Numbered from the stretch's first letter, positions 1-10,518 are shown. The stretch is DNA of 64,000 nt from Ignavibacteriales bacterium (GCA_016709155.1 JADJEI010000001.1:682001-746000); one strand, 5' to 3'. Numbers and translations: made by a program. The notes: generated by a model not told the origin, from the letters alone.

Positions 1-12
1 AGTTCCTGTGCA

Positions 13-36
13 TTTATCAAACTGAAGTTTGATAAA
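13..36. repeat. Perfect 11-bp hairpin, REP-like palindrome
   Basis: Arms TTTATCAAACT and AGTTTGATAAA are exact reverse complements around a 2-base GA loop. It lies in the non-coding leader before the gene at 233. A terminator is possible for a gene left of the window, but no clean T-run follows (AATTAATAG). The rest of 37-232 is AT-rich and shows no gene. Confidence 0.5.
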
Positions 37-232
37 ATTAATAGAATCAAGAATGTTTGGTTATAACGCTTCAAATTGTTTTTTATAAAAGTGAAATCAA
101 AAATATTTCCTAAGAATTCTATTAGCAAGATAAAATAAAAAGGATACTTATAATTATTTTATTTAAAAAAATGAATACCATTGGTCGAAAAATTTACTAA
201 TTTTAATCGAAAGAAATTCAGGAGAAATTGAG

Positions 233-2041
233 ATGAATATAAAAAGGTTACTTTTTTCAATTTTAGTTTTTCTGTTTATTCTGAACCCGATAAATAACTT
301 TGCTCAAGGACCGGGTGAACCGTTTCACCCAATGACTGCACCGGGGGCAAGGGGTATAAGTATTCACTTACATATACTATTTTGGGAAAATCCTGCTGGA
401 ACAATTTATAATGAAGTTTATTTCAGCGATGACCCTGCTCTTGTTTCTGCGATGGATCCTTCGGTAAAAATACTTGATGGTTATCCTTCAACAGTTTTTG
501 ATTCAGTTTCACTTAATCTTTATGGACAATTAGAATATTACAAAGCCTACTATTGGAAAGTTGTCGAGTATGATTCATTATCTTTTTCTCCATCACCTAC
601 CTGGAATTTCACTTCAAGATATAATCCAACGTCTCCAATTTTTTTCTTTGATAATTTTGAAGATGGATTATTGAATTGGACAATTACAAACGAAGGTGGA
701 GATTGTATCTGGGACCTTTTTAATTTGTCATCAAGACCTTATACCCTGCCTCCATCTGCAACTGGAAATGTTTTAGCTGCAGATGCTGATTATTGTGGCT
801 CGGGTTCTTCAACCCTGACTACAGCTTCTGTAACATTTCTAACCGAAGGTCTTATTTTTGGTCTTAAAATTGAATGGGACAATGACTGGCAAGCGATCAG
901 TAACGAGGACTTTGGTTATGTTGACATTAGCACTGATCAGGGAACCACATGGATAAACATAACAACATTTGATCAAGTTGATGTTAGAAATACTCATGAG
1001 GAACATTACTATTATTTTTATACATCCACGAACAATTTTATTCTGAGACTGGTTAGTGTCCAACCTGGCTGGGATTGGTGGTGGGTTGTTGATAATTTTA
1101 AAATTAGTGGTGACGGAGCATTAACCCCTATGCTTCCACCAGGATTGTTGAAAGCCCGGGCTGATACTTCTGACTTAGCAGTTAACCTAACTTGGGGTAG
1201 TGGTTCCAGTCCTGATCCTATTATTGGCTATCGCATTCAAAAGAAAAACGGTCTTCCTACAGATGCTAGCAACTATGTTACGATAGCCGAAACGAACTCG
1301 AGTACTTTTTCATTTATCGATGAAGGTGTTGAACTTAATAAAATTTATACCTATCATATATCCACGCTTTCAGGTCCATCCGGAGGTAGTAGCATATTTA
1401 GCAATGAGGCTACTGCTTACGTTCCGCCGGTTGTCCCTGTTGAGCTTCTATCATTCACTTCTTCCACTGTTGATAATGATATAACTTTGCTTTGGACAAC
1501 TGCGACAGAAATAAATAACTCCGGATTTGAAATTGAAAGAGAACAAGTCTCCAGTCCGCAGTCTGCGGGCAGCAATGGGGAGTGGCAAACAATTGGTTTC
1601 ATTCCCGGACACGGAACCACTTCAGAAAAACAATCTTATTCTTTTAAGGATGAGAATCTTTCTTCGGGAAAATATCTGTACCGATTAAAACAAATTGATT
1701 ATGACGGCAGTTTCGAATACTCAAACACAATTGAAGTTGAAATTACTGCACCGTTAGAATTTTCACTTGAGCAGAATTATCCAAACCCATTTAATCCAAC
1801 AACAAAAATTAAATACACAATTCCCTCTGTCACTCTTCGACAAGCTCAGAGTGACATATTAGTTTCGTTAAAAGTTTTTGATGTTTTAGGAAATGAGGTA
1901 GCAACATTAGTGAATGAATTCAAACCTGCTGGTGAATATAATATAGATTTTACCGCAGTGTCTTTACCAAGTGGTGTGTATTTCTATCAACTAAAAGCTG
2001 GTGAGTTTATTCAGACTCGTAAGATGATTTTAATAAAATAG
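233..2041 (+). CDS. Secreted T9SS type A sorting-domain protein with a jelly-roll-like domain
   Basis: A 602-residue secreted protein of unknown role. Residues 1-24 are a signal peptide (basic start, hydrophobic core, NFAQG). Residues about 138-290 form a domain with DNFEDG near its start and PGWDWWW.VDNF at its end; the same domain occurs in the protein at 16025-18823. Residues about 300-395 look fibronectin type III-like. The module PVELLSF...NNSGFEIE follows, and the last 90 residues are a T9SS type A sorting domain (YPNPFNPTT ... GVYFYQLKAGEF). The start has an AGGAG ribosome site 8 bases upstream. Export through the Sec system and then T9SS is inferred from family knowledge. Two short repeats sit inside the coding part (1546-1584 and 1828-1856). 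Confidence 0.9.
   Translation: MNIKRLLFSILVFLFILNPINNFAQGPGEPFHPMTAPGARGISIHLHILFWENPAGTIYNEVYFSDDPALVSAMDPSVKILDGYPSTVFDSVSLNLYGQLEYYKAYYWKVVEYDSLSFSPSPTWNFTSRYNPTSPIFFFDNFEDGLLNWTITNEGGDCIWDLFNLSSRPYTLPPSATGNVLAADADYCGSGSSTLTTASVTFLTEGLIFGLKIEWDNDWQAISNEDFGYVDISTDQGTTWINITTFDQVDVRNTHEEHYYYFYTSTNNFILRLVSVQPGWDWWWVVDNFKISGDGALTPMLPPGLLKARADTSDLAVNLTWGSGSSPDPIIGYRIQKKNGLPTDASNYVTIAETNSSTFSFIDEGVELNKIYTYHISTLSGPSGGSSIFSNEATAYVPPVVPVELLSFTSSTVDNDITLLWTTATEINNSGFEIEREQVSSPQSAGSNGEWQTIGFIPGHGTTSEKQSYSFKDENLSSGKYLYRLKQIDYDGSFEYSNTIEVEITAPLEFSLEQNYPNPFNPTTKIKYTIPSVTLRQAQSDILVSLKVFDVLGNEVATLVNEFKPAGEYNIDFTAVSLPSGVYFYQLKAGEFIQTRKMILIK
1546..1584 (+). repeat. In-frame heptanucleotide tandem repeat (AGTCNNC type)
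   Basis: The coding DNA reads AGTCTCC, AGTCCGC, AGTCTGC, GGGCAGC, AATGGGG, a 7-base period. Homologous but differently filled copies occur at the same place in three other T9SS genes of this window. It encodes the variable linker between FEIERE and EWQTIGF. Confidence 0.55.
1828..1856 (+). repeat. 29-bp palindromic element inside the T9SS sorting domain, orientation A
   Basis: Arms TGTCACTCT and AGAGTGACA (9 bp, perfect) flank the spacer TCGACAAGCTC. It is read in frame as SVTLRQAQSD. The core TCGACAAGCTC occurs inverted in the neighbouring gene at 4289-4317, so the unit behaves like a mobile palindrome tolerated in a loop of the sorting domain. Confidence 0.75.
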
Positions 2042-2052
2042 GAGAAATTCCA

Positions 2053-4502
2053 ATGAAAAATATTAATGTGTCCCTTATTTTTTACCTATTATTCGGTTTC
2101 ATTCCAAATAGTACAGTGTCACAATGGCTTAACATAAGCGGTCAAACTCCAGGTGAAACAATTGCGGTAGCAGTAAGCCCGTTGGAGATATGTTTATATC
2201 AACCAGTACCAATAATATGTATAGATCAGATGATGGTGGTATTAATTGGGTTGAATTACCTTACCCTGAATCGCCAGTTAAAGGAATTCATGTTATTGGT
2301 GATCAAGAGATGTTTACTTCAGGGGATTGGGGTGTGATTTATTATTCCTCTGATAATGGAAATTCTTGGGAAGCAAGATCTAATGGTATAAGTCCGGGAG
2401 ATATAATTACCACAATTGTTAAATCCCCTACAGGAAAATTATTTTTAGGTGGCTACACAGATTGTCTGTCTTGCGATGGGGGAGGGATCTATCAATCGAC
2501 GGATAATGGTAATAGCTGGAGCTTACTTGCTTTTCTAAATAATTATTTTAATTGCATTGCAATTGATTCCGAGGGTGTTATTTACGCAGATGCTTACAAT
2601 GGAGTTTACAAATCAACTGATGATGGTGATTCTTGGCAACTAAAAAATACTGGCATGGGGGGATATGACTACATTAGCTATATTTCTATTGCCGGAGGTG
2701 ACACAATATGGGCTGCAACCGAAGTTTATGGAAATAAAATGTATAGATCAATTAACAAGGGAGAAAGTTGGGAGCAGAAATCAGTGGGGCTCCCTAACGA
2801 TGAGGTTTCTGGTTTATTAAATTATACACCATATGTTTTCTGCTGTTATAAAAATGCAGGAATATATAGAACAGATGATCAAGGCAATTCTTGGAGTGAA
2901 GTAACTTCGACTATCCCTAACTTTCTATATTACTCTTTGGCGAAAACTAGTTATAATAGTCTTCTAGCAGCAACCAGCGGAGGTGTTTTCAAATCTGATT
3001 ACCAGGGCTTAGAATGGAATAAGTTAACTAATTCTATCGCCCATCTTTTGATTTCATCAATTACAATTGCTGCAAATGGCAATATTATTGCTGGTTCCGA
3101 TGGTGGTGGAATTTACACATCAGGTGATCAAGGTTTAAGCTGGAATCAAAACTCTATTCTAAATACTGATAATGATTATGAATTTAATCACATTCAAAAA
3201 AATTCTAACAACGATATTTTTGCTGCAGTGCACGGTTACCTTAGTTATAACTCACTGTACAAATCTACTGACCAAGGAATTAGTTGGGCTCATATTGGTG
3301 TTGGACATTCAACGGAGTATGGTATCACATCATTGTATATCGATGAAAACGACAAACTTTATACTGGTGAGTTCGATAGGGTTAATTTTTCTACCGACAA
3401 CGGAGTAACTTGGACTTCCACGCATATTTGGGGTTCATCAAGTTGGGTCTATTCGATCGTTTCAAAACCTGATGATCTGGTTATCATTGGTACTTACGGA
3501 AACGGAATCTTTCGATCTATTGATGGAGGGTTATCTTTTGTGGCAGCAGGTCTTGCTTATCAACATGTTTACGCATTATTGAGAGATTCTTTAGGTAATA
3601 TTTACGCAGGCAGTACGGGTGGATTTTTTAAATCAACCGATGATGGAATAACGTGGCAGCCACATAATAATGGCTTAGATGGTGGCTCCACGATTCTCGA
3701 TTTATTATTATTAGGTGATAAAACAATTTTAGCAACATCCTATTCAGGTTTTTATTTTACTGAAGACCAAGGTGACAATTGGCATAAACTGAATGATGGC
3801 TTGCTTCCTGCTTATGTTCGTTCTTTGGCATTAAATATTAATAATACAATTTATTTAGGAACAAACGAGGGTGTATATAAATTTTTCGGTGAACTACCTG
3901 TCGAGATTCTCTCATTCTCGTCCGCTGTTATCGATAATGATGTGACACTCAATTGGCAAACTGCAACAGAAATAAACAACTCTGGGTTTGAAATTGAAAG
4001 AGAACAAGTCTTCAGTCAACAGTCTTCAATCAGCAATGGAGAGTGGCAAACAATTGGTTTCATTCCCGGGCACGGAACCACTTCGGAAAAGCAATCCTAT
4101 TCTTTTAAGGATGAAAATCTTTCCTCAGGGAAATATCAATACCGGTTAAAGCAAATTGATTATGACGGCAGCTTCGAATACTCAAACACAATTGAAGTTG
4201 AAATTACTGCACCGTTAGAATTTTCACTTCTACAGAACTATCCCAATCCATTTAATCCGACAACAAAAATAAAATATACAATTCCCTCTGTCACCCTGAG
4301 CTTGTCGAAGGGTGACATATTGGTTTCGTTAAAAGTTTTTGATGTTTTAGGAAATGAGGTGGCAACATTAGTGAATGAATTCAAACCTGCTGGTGAATAT
4401 AATATAGATTTTACCGCAGCGTCTTTACCAAGCGGGGTGTATTTCTATCAACTAAAAGCTGGTGAGTTTATTCAGACTCGTAAAATGATTTTAATAAAAT
4501 AA
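2053..4502 (+). CDS. Secreted BNR-repeat / beta-propeller protein with T9SS sorting domain (one frameshift)
   Basis: Read as one gene interrupted by a single-base deletion. The first part (2053-2189) gives a signal peptide MKNINVSLIFYLLFG... and SQWLNISGQTPGETIAVAVSP. The frame starting at 2190 then continues MFISTSTNNMYRSDDGG. Adding one C to the CCC run at 2178-2180 joins them as VSPVGDMFIST, giving about 816 residues. The body holds about a dozen repeats of the type YRSDDGGINW / GVYKSTDDGDSW, typical of BNR or Ycf48-like propellers. The end has the PVEILSF/NNSGFEIE module and a T9SS type A domain almost identical to that of the gene upstream. It starts 12 bases after that gene with an AGGAG site, so the two are probably co-transcribed. 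Substrate or partner is unknown. Confidence 0.85.
4007..4046 (+). repeat. In-frame heptanucleotide tandem repeat (AGTCNNC type)
   Basis: Units AGTCTTC, AGTCAAC, AGTCTTC, AATCAGC, AATGGAG follow one another with a 7-base period, at the position equivalent to 1546-1584 in the upstream gene. They encode the linker after FEIEREQV. Confidence 0.55.
4289..4317 (+). repeat. 29-bp palindromic element inside the T9SS sorting domain, orientation B
   Basis: Arms TGTCACCCT and AGGGTGACA enclose GAGCTTGTCGA, the exact reverse complement of the spacer at 1828-1856. In this orientation it reads SVTLSLSKGD in frame. The flanking sorting-domain sequence is otherwise nearly identical in the two genes. Confidence 0.75.
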
Positions 4503-4514
4503 ACAGGTGGACTA

Positions 4515-5171
4515 ATGAAGGTACTTATCGTTGTTGCTCATCCTGATGATGAAATTCTGGGGATGGGAGGAACATTACTGAAACATCAAAATTCGGGCGA
4601 CGAGATATTTATTCATATTCTTACAGATGGTCATTCATCAAGATTAAATGAAACAACAACAAACAAAAAAAATAGTGAGTCAATAAAAAGAAGGTTAAAA
4701 TCAGCTCGTTTTGTTGCGAAGCAACTGAGTGCTATAAAAATTCATATTGACTCTTTCAAAGACCAAATGCTGGATAATTATCCATTAATTAAGATCGTTA
4801 AAGCAATCGAAATTTTTTCTAAAAAAATTGATCCCGATATTGTATATACACATTTTGGAGGTGATGTTAATATGGATCATCGTATTACTTTTCTTGCTGT
4901 GCTTACTGCTTTTAGACCCGTAAATAAAAATACTCCTTCCAAAATTTTATGTGCTGAGATTCCGTCTTCCACCGAATGGGGAGACATAAAATTCAATCCG
5001 AACTATTTTGTCGATATATCTGATTTTCTTGATAGCAAAACTAAGCTGTTGTCTTGCTATGATTATGAAATGAAAGAATTTCCTCACCCGAGATCAATTG
5101 AAGCAATAAAAAACCATTCTTATAACTGTGGAAGTGTAATATCTGCTAAAGCTGCCGAAGCATTTTTTTAA
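4515..5171 (+). CDS. PIG-L family N-acetyl-sugar deacetylase
   Basis: A 218-residue protein of the PIG-L/LmbE family of zinc-dependent deacetylases, which remove acetyl groups from N-acetylglucosamine-type substrates. The zinc and catalytic motif AHPDDE is at residues 8-13, and a second metal-ligand motif (NMDH) is near residue 120. There is no signal peptide, so it acts in the cytoplasm. It starts 12 bases after the T9SS gene with a GGTGG site and is followed by a nucleotide-sugar dehydratase/epimerase. The pair suggests modification of a sugar for a surface glycan; the exact substrate cannot be read from sequence. Confidence 0.85.
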   Translation: MKVLIVVAHPDDEILGMGGTLLKHQNSGDEIFIHILTDGHSSRLNETTTNKKNSESIKRRLKSARFVAKQLSAIKIHIDSFKDQMLDNYPLIKIVKAIEIFSKKIDPDIVYTHFGGDVNMDHRITFLAVLTAFRPVNKNTPSKILCAEIPSSTEWGDIKFNPNYFVDISDFLDSKTKLLSCYDYEMKEFPHPRSIEAIKNHSYNCGSVISAKAAEAFF

Positions 5172-5210
5172 TTAGAGAAATCTGGAAGTAATTATTATGG
5201 TGGATATAAA

Positions 5211-6266
5211 ATGACAGAATCTAAAGATTTAACTAAGTACTTTGATCAATTGCTTAATAATTCTTTTGATGAAAATACTAGCTATTTGGATCTGCTAAAG
5301 GGTTTTACAAGTAGGCGAATTCTTATTACCGGAGCCGCAGGATCAATTGGATCAGAAATTTCAAAAAAAATTATCTCGTATAAACCAGAATCATTGGGGC
5401 TTCTCGACATAAATGAAAGCGAACTTAATAATCTAATACTTGATTTAACTGAACAAACAAAGATACCGGTTCATCTTTTCCTTTGTGATGTTAGTAGAAG
5501 AAATTCGTTGCAAAGCATTTTTAATAATTTCAAGCCTGAATTAGTTTTTCATGTGGCTGCATATAAGCATATACATATTTTAGAAGACTTCCCAGACGAA
5601 GCAATACGAGTTAATGTACTTGGAACTTATAATGTTGCTTCTTTATCCGGCGAATTTAATGCTGATAAATTTGTGTTTATTTCAACCGATAAGGCTGTAA
5701 ATCCTATTAGTAAAATGGGGCAATCAAAAAAAGCAGCGGAGGCAATATTGTTAAAACTCGGTAAATTTTATAAAACAAATTTTATTATAATTCGGTTATG
5801 TAACGTACTAGGAAGCAGGGGTAGTGTATCCGAAATATTTATTAGACAAATATTAAAAGGTGGTCCGGTTACACTAACTCACCCAGATATGAAAAGATAT
5901 TTTATAACCCTCCCTCAAGCGGCAATTTTTGCATTAAAGGCAGCCGAATATGGCAGAAATGGTTGTCTATTTATTCCCAGACTTAATAAACCTATAAAGA
6001 TTGCAGAGCTTTTAAATGCACTTATTAAAAAATTTAATCCCTCTGTCGAACCACAAATAGAGGTGATAACTACTGGGTTTCGTAAAGGTGAAAAATTAAT
6101 TGAGGAAATTTTGACTCGGGATGAAATTGATATTATGATATCCGTTGATGGATTATTAAAGATTGAGCCATATAAAATAAACCAAGATTATTTTGAATTC
6201 TTTAGCAATTTTTTAAATGTGGAGGATGATGAGTATTTAGATATCAAGAATAAAATACTTAATTAA
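5211..6266 (+). CDS. Polysaccharide biosynthesis nucleotide-sugar 4,6-dehydratase/epimerase (CapD/FlaA1-like)
   Basis: A 351-residue short-chain dehydrogenase of the extended type. The Rossmann motif GAAGSIG is at residues 41-47. The middle shows HVAAYKH and FISTDKAVNP followed by MGQSKKAAE, the signature of the UDP-GlcNAc 4,6-dehydratase/CapD group, in which the active-site Tyr of ordinary SDR enzymes is replaced (here M..SKK). The N-terminal membrane part of full-length WbpM/PglF proteins is absent, so this is a soluble single-domain form. It follows the PIG-L gene by 39 bases. Likely role: NAD(P)-dependent conversion of a UDP-sugar for surface glycan synthesis. Confidence 0.85.
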   Translation: MTESKDLTKYFDQLLNNSFDENTSYLDLLKGFTSRRILITGAAGSIGSEISKKIISYKPESLGLLDINESELNNLILDLTEQTKIPVHLFLCDVSRRNSLQSIFNNFKPELVFHVAAYKHIHILEDFPDEAIRVNVLGTYNVASLSGEFNADKFVFISTDKAVNPISKMGQSKKAAEAILLKLGKFYKTNFIIIRLCNVLGSRGSVSEIFIRQILKGGPVTLTHPDMKRYFITLPQAAIFALKAAEYGRNGCLFIPRLNKPIKIAELLNALIKKFNPSVEPQIEVITTGFRKGEKLIEEILTRDEIDIMISVDGLLKIEPYKINQDYFEFFSNFLNVEDDEYLDIKNKILN

Positions 6267-6270
6267 TATT

Positions 6271-6391
6271 CACCTTATGCAGGTGAGTATAAAACCTCCG
6301 AGGTTTTGTAAATAGTATCTTTCTGAGGCTGTTTTTTAGCGCTAAATAGAAAATATTTTCATAAACCTATTCATCGAAACCTCGGAGGTTT
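6271..6391. repeat. Paired palindromes in a convergent intergenic region
   Basis: A small hairpin CACCT-TATGC-AGGTG (6271-6285) is followed by the palindromes AAAACCTCCGAGGTTTT (6291-6307) and AAACCTCGGAGGTTT (6377-6391), each perfect around one central base. They lie between the converging genes ending at 6266 and 6551. They look like REP elements and may also stop transcription. Nothing else is seen in 6392-6550. Confidence 0.6.
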
Positions 6392-6550
6392 GCTGTTTTG
6401 CGTAACATGAGTTAATAGTTAAATGATCCATTCATTAGTAAAATTACCTTTGTGAATTTTTATAAAATAGTTGCAAAGATTTTTCTACGAACTTTGCTGG
6501 AGAAGTTATTCAATAAAAGTTCGCAGAGAAGTAATCAGTAAATTTCCTGT

Positions 6551-8014
6551 TCAATATATGTAATGATCTATCACATTCTTTATTGCTGCCTCACAAACTT
6601 TACAGAATGGTTTATCTCCTTTGGAAAACATTATACAGTCAAGCATCGGGCGGTAAAATCCTTTGGGTAAATATCCCGCCCCCTCGAATGCACCCACCTG
6701 ATCCCAATATTTACTGCTCATCAAATACTTATCAACTTTTTCAGATTGCTGTTTATCTTTCATTGCGTATTCTTCTTCTGCTGCTTTGATTTGCTCCTCA
6801 GGTGCTCGATTCTTTTTTAACTCAGCGATGTAACTATTTAACCTGTTTCTTTCTTTTAACCACTCATAACTGAATTTATCAAACTCCTCCTTTCCCCACG
6901 GAGTTGGGATTTCAATTCCTTCACTTAAGTATTCTTTCCATTTCACATTTTGAGGATCCAGTAATGCAGTCACATTTGGTTCGATTGGTTCAAGAGTTGG
7001 TTTATAAAAATCATTATAAGCAACATCGGAAGTGTAATATTCGTCAGCAAGCCCGGTAAACGAATGACCGAACTCGTGCGTGAATAAATATTTTGCAAAT
7101 TGATTGTCCGTGCTGTATGTGCAGAACTGATTATAGATTCCACCCCCGCCATAACGCGAATGATTGACTTGAATATAAATTGCATCATACGGAACATTTG
7201 CTGCAAGATCGCGCATAGTTTTATTGTCCTCAGTCATCAAATATCTTTCTGATCCAAGTGACCAAAAGGTTGTACTCAATACTGTATTGACAAAAATATC
7301 CGCGCCTGGCAAATCGGTACCGCTTTCTTCAGAGGGCTTGAACACACCATAAAAATTGAAATCACTTTTTTGAGAAGTGTAAGGTTCCTGTTCCAGAAAA
7401 TAATTCACGAAACGATTCAAGTCATTTTCAAATTTTTCCCGCTCGCTAATCGTATAACCTTCGGCAAGAATAACAACATCAACCTTGAAATGCGGGTCGC
7501 CGCTGTATGCAGGTTGAAAAATCTCAGCCGAACTGTCTTCAACTTTATCTTTGATAATAAAAATATTTTGCGGATCAATCTCTGTCTTGAAAAATTCTTT
7601 CATTTCATTTTGTTCATTCCGTTCTTCGATTGCAAATATGATTTTGCTCTTGGGAAATGGAATGATTGCACTCTCTGAGAAACTTTTCATTTTTCCATCT
7701 ACCCCGCCGTCAGATGATCTGTATTCACCAAAGAAAGTGTCAAAGCCTTTTGAGAAAATTAACTTGTTGGAAGCGGCATCATAAATTTTATAGTAGTATT
7801 TTCCATTATTCAAATCATCAACTAAGTGTGTGAGGCTTCCTGCCCAAATTCCATAGTGGTAAATTTTATCCATCGTTATCATTTCATTTTTTGCATCGCC
7901 TATGTGAAAGTAATCAATTCGCATTGTTTCGTCTAAAAAATAATCTTCAAAGAATAAATCATTTTGGGCAAATAATGGAATTGATATCAGCAGCAGGAAA
8001 ATTATTTTTATCAT
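6551..8014 (-). CDS. Secreted M64-family metallopeptidase (IgA peptidase M64-like)
   Basis: A zinc metallopeptidase of MEROPS family M64, with motif HEFGHSFTGLADEYY about two thirds along the chain: two His ligands, the catalytic Glu, and a downstream acidic part. I start it at 8014 (MIKIIFLLLISIPLFAQ), not at the first in-frame ATG at 8038: an AAAGAGGT ribosome site lies 4-5 bases before this ATG, and the signal peptide then begins correctly. That gives 487 residues. The protein lacks a T9SS sorting domain, so it is probably periplasmic. Cysteines occur near the C-terminus (CIMFSKGDKPFCKVC). Confidence 0.88.
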   Translation of the reverse strand: MIKIIFLLLISIPLFAQNDLFFEDYFLDETMRIDYFHIGDAKNEMITMDKIYHYGIWAGSLTHLVDDLNNGKYYYKIYDAASNKLIFSKGFDTFFGEYRSSDGGVDGKMKSFSESAIIPFPKSKIIFAIEERNEQNEMKEFFKTEIDPQNIFIIKDKVEDSSAEIFQPAYSGDPHFKVDVVILAEGYTISEREKFENDLNRFVNYFLEQEPYTSQKSDFNFYGVFKPSEESGTDLPGADIFVNTVLSTTFWSLGSERYLMTEDNKTMRDLAANVPYDAIYIQVNHSRYGGGGIYNQFCTYSTDNQFAKYLFTHEFGHSFTGLADEYYTSDVAYNDFYKPTLEPIEPNVTALLDPQNVKWKEYLSEGIEIPTPWGKEEFDKFSYEWLKERNRLNSYIAELKKNRAPEEQIKAAEEEYAMKDKQQSEKVDKYLMSSKYWDQVGAFEGAGYLPKGFYRPMLDCIMFSKGDKPFCKVCEAAIKNVIDHYIY

Positions 8015-8133
8015 TGTTACCTCTTTGTTAAAGTTCAATCTGAATTTAGTAATAGCAAATTAAGAATCTTTTAATGAACTTTGAATTAGATTTTTTTTGA
8101 AACTTTAACTGATAATCATATAGAAGATTTATT

Positions 8134-10518
8134 ATGAAATTCAAATCATTTTATTTTTTAACTCAAATACTTATAATTTTTACCGTCATATTCTTTGGTG
8201 ACTCACTTGCGCAGACCGATAATAGTTGGAAGCTGTACGATGATACTGAAGTTGCGTTAGTTGAGATCACTGTTGATCCTGCTGCAGTTGAATGGCTTTA
8301 TCAAAATCCTCAAAGTGATTCGATGTTTGTCTGCTCGGTTCATTTCAAAAATTTATTAGTTGATAAAATAGTTGATTCGGTTGGATTCGGTTTAAGAGGG
8401 AACACTTCACGAGAAGCACAAAAAAAATCTTTCCAATTATCTTTTAATGAATTTATTAAAGGACAGCAGCTTTCTGATGTTGATGTTCTAAATCTTAATG
8501 CCGAGCATAACGATCCTTCAATTATCAGAAGTAAATTATGCTGGGATTTTTATAATAAGATCGGAATGATATCCAGCAGAGCCGCTCATTCAGAGGTTTA
8601 CATCAACGGGCAATACTACGGACTATATATTTCCGTTGAACACATTGACGAAGAATTTCTTAAACATAAATTTTCAGATCCCGATGGTAATTTATGGAAA
8701 TGCCTCTACCCTGCCGATCTTGTTTATCTCGGCAGCGATCCAAATCTGTATAAATTTAGTGACGGCAACCGACGAACCTATGATTTAAAAACTAATGAAT
8801 CTGAAGATAATTATTTTCAGCTTGCACGATTGATAAATATAATTAATAATACTCCCGAAAATCTTTTTGCCGATTCGCTCGAAAAAATTATAGATGTCTC
8901 TGATGTATTAAAATATTTTGCGGTGAATATATTAACAGGAAGCTGGGATGATTACTGGTCGTTGATGAATAATTACTATCTCTACCACTCCCCGTCTGAA
9001 AATAAGTTTCACTGGATCCCATTTGATTACGACAATACATTTGGTGTTGATTGGTTCGACATAGATTGGGCAAATGTGAATCCTTATGATTTCCCCAAAA
9101 TAGTTAACAGTGATAGACCGCTTGCTGAAAGGATGATGAATAATTTTCAGTATAAAAATCTGTACACGCACTTTCTTCAATTTTATCGCGACAATGTTTA
9201 TGAGCTTCAACTTTGGGAAAATCGTATTGATGAAATCAAAGATATGATTACTCCATCTGCACTTGCTGATACTTTTAAAGGAAAAGACTACGGCTTCACT
9301 CCAAATGATTTTTTTGATTCATACTCTGCAACAGGATATTCGAATCAACACGTTAAACGCGGCTTAAAAGAATACGTGAATCTCAGAAATTCGTCTTTGA
9401 ATTCATTTTTGTTTTTTGTAAATGCGCCACCAATCATTTATTCAATTGATTTTACCCCCACCATTCCGCTGCCAAATCAATCAATCGAAGTTAATGCTTC
9501 TGGATTTTCAAATGCAGGTATTAGCTCGATGATAATAAAATATTATCCACAGGATCATGCAAACTCAATTGATTATGCAATGACATTTAATCCTGTTGCT
9601 GGAACTATGCTTGTTGAGGAATCAGATAGATGGAGTGGAAATATTCCTGCGCTCGGCGATAATGGTTTTGGCTCTTTCCAAATTTTAGTAACGGATCAAA
9701 ACAGTTTAAGTCAAACATATCCGCGCCATGGCAAAATTCATATTCAGACGCCTGAGATTTTATCCGACAATATTGTTATTAATGAACTGCTCGCAAAAAA
9801 TGATTCCATTATTCCCGATCAGGATGGTGAATATGATGACTGGATCGAAATTTATAACCCAACCAATGAGCAAATAACGTTAACCGGAAAATATCTAACA
9901 GATGATCCTGATAGCTTAACGAAATGGCAATTTCCTTCCGCATTAATTCCTGCAAACAGCTTCCTCTTGATTTGGGCGGATAATGATTTAGCACAGCAAG
10001 GCTTTCACACTAACTTTGCTTTAAATGCTGACGGTGAATTTCTCACTTTAGTTGCAGAGGATGGGGTAACAGTTATTGATTCAATTTCATTCGGCTCACA
10101 AAGCGCTGACTTGTCTTTTGGAAGATTTCCTGATGCAAGTGTAGCATGGACTTTTCTGCAGCCAACCCCCCAAAGCAGTAATTTACTAACCGAAGTAAAA
10201 AATGAATTACTAATTGCTCCATTAGAATTTTCAATTCAAGCATTTCCAAATCCATTTAATCCTGAGGTAACAATTGAGTACAGTCTTCCAACTGGAATTG
10301 AGAACAACTTTCAGGAAAGAAAGGTTTCAATAAAAATATTTGACATTCTCGGTAATCAAGTTGCCGAGCTTCTTAATTCAACTCAATCGGCGGGCAGGCA
10401 AAGAATTATATGGAATGCGAAAAATAATTCCGGCGATATAATCAGTACCGGGGTTTATATAATCAGCATCAATACCGGTGAAAGTTTAAAATCAGTTAAA
10501 GTACTTTTTTTGAAGTAA
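8134..10518 (+). CDS. CotH kinase-family protein with lamin-tail domain and T9SS sorting domain
   Basis: A 794-residue secreted protein. A signal peptide (1-26, ending SLAQ) is followed by a CotH domain (about 40-420). This has GFGLRGNTSRE.QKKSFQLSF, the AAHSEVYINGQYYGLYISVE block and FDYDNTFGVDW near its acidic active-site region; CotH proteins are atypical protein/peptide kinases known from spore coats. A lamin-tail domain (about 555-660, INELLAKND...DDWIEIYNPT) and a sorting domain (FPNPFNPEVTIEY) follow. This CotH + LTD + T9SS layout is common in the FCB group. Substrate unknown. Confidence 0.88.
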   Translation: MKFKSFYFLTQILIIFTVIFFGDSLAQTDNSWKLYDDTEVALVEITVDPAAVEWLYQNPQSDSMFVCSVHFKNLLVDKIVDSVGFGLRGNTSREAQKKSFQLSFNEFIKGQQLSDVDVLNLNAEHNDPSIIRSKLCWDFYNKIGMISSRAAHSEVYINGQYYGLYISVEHIDEEFLKHKFSDPDGNLWKCLYPADLVYLGSDPNLYKFSDGNRRTYDLKTNESEDNYFQLARLINIINNTPENLFADSLEKIIDVSDVLKYFAVNILTGSWDDYWSLMNNYYLYHSPSENKFHWIPFDYDNTFGVDWFDIDWANVNPYDFPKIVNSDRPLAERMMNNFQYKNLYTHFLQFYRDNVYELQLWENRIDEIKDMITPSALADTFKGKDYGFTPNDFFDSYSATGYSNQHVKRGLKEYVNLRNSSLNSFLFFVNAPPIIYSIDFTPTIPLPNQSIEVNASGFSNAGISSMIIKYYPQDHANSIDYAMTFNPVAGTMLVEESDRWSGNIPALGDNGFGSFQILVTDQNSLSQTYPRHGKIHIQTPEILSDNIVINELLAKNDSIIPDQDGEYDDWIEIYNPTNEQITLTGKYLTDDPDSLTKWQFPSALIPANSFLLIWADNDLAQQGFHTNFALNADGEFLTLVAEDGVTVIDSISFGSQSADLSFGRFPDASVAWTFLQPTPQSSNLLTEVKNELLIAPLEFSIQAFPNPFNPEVTIEYSLPTGIENNFQERKVSIKIFDILGNQVAELLNSTQSAGRQRIIWNAKNNSGDIISTGVYIISINTGESLKSVKVLFLK

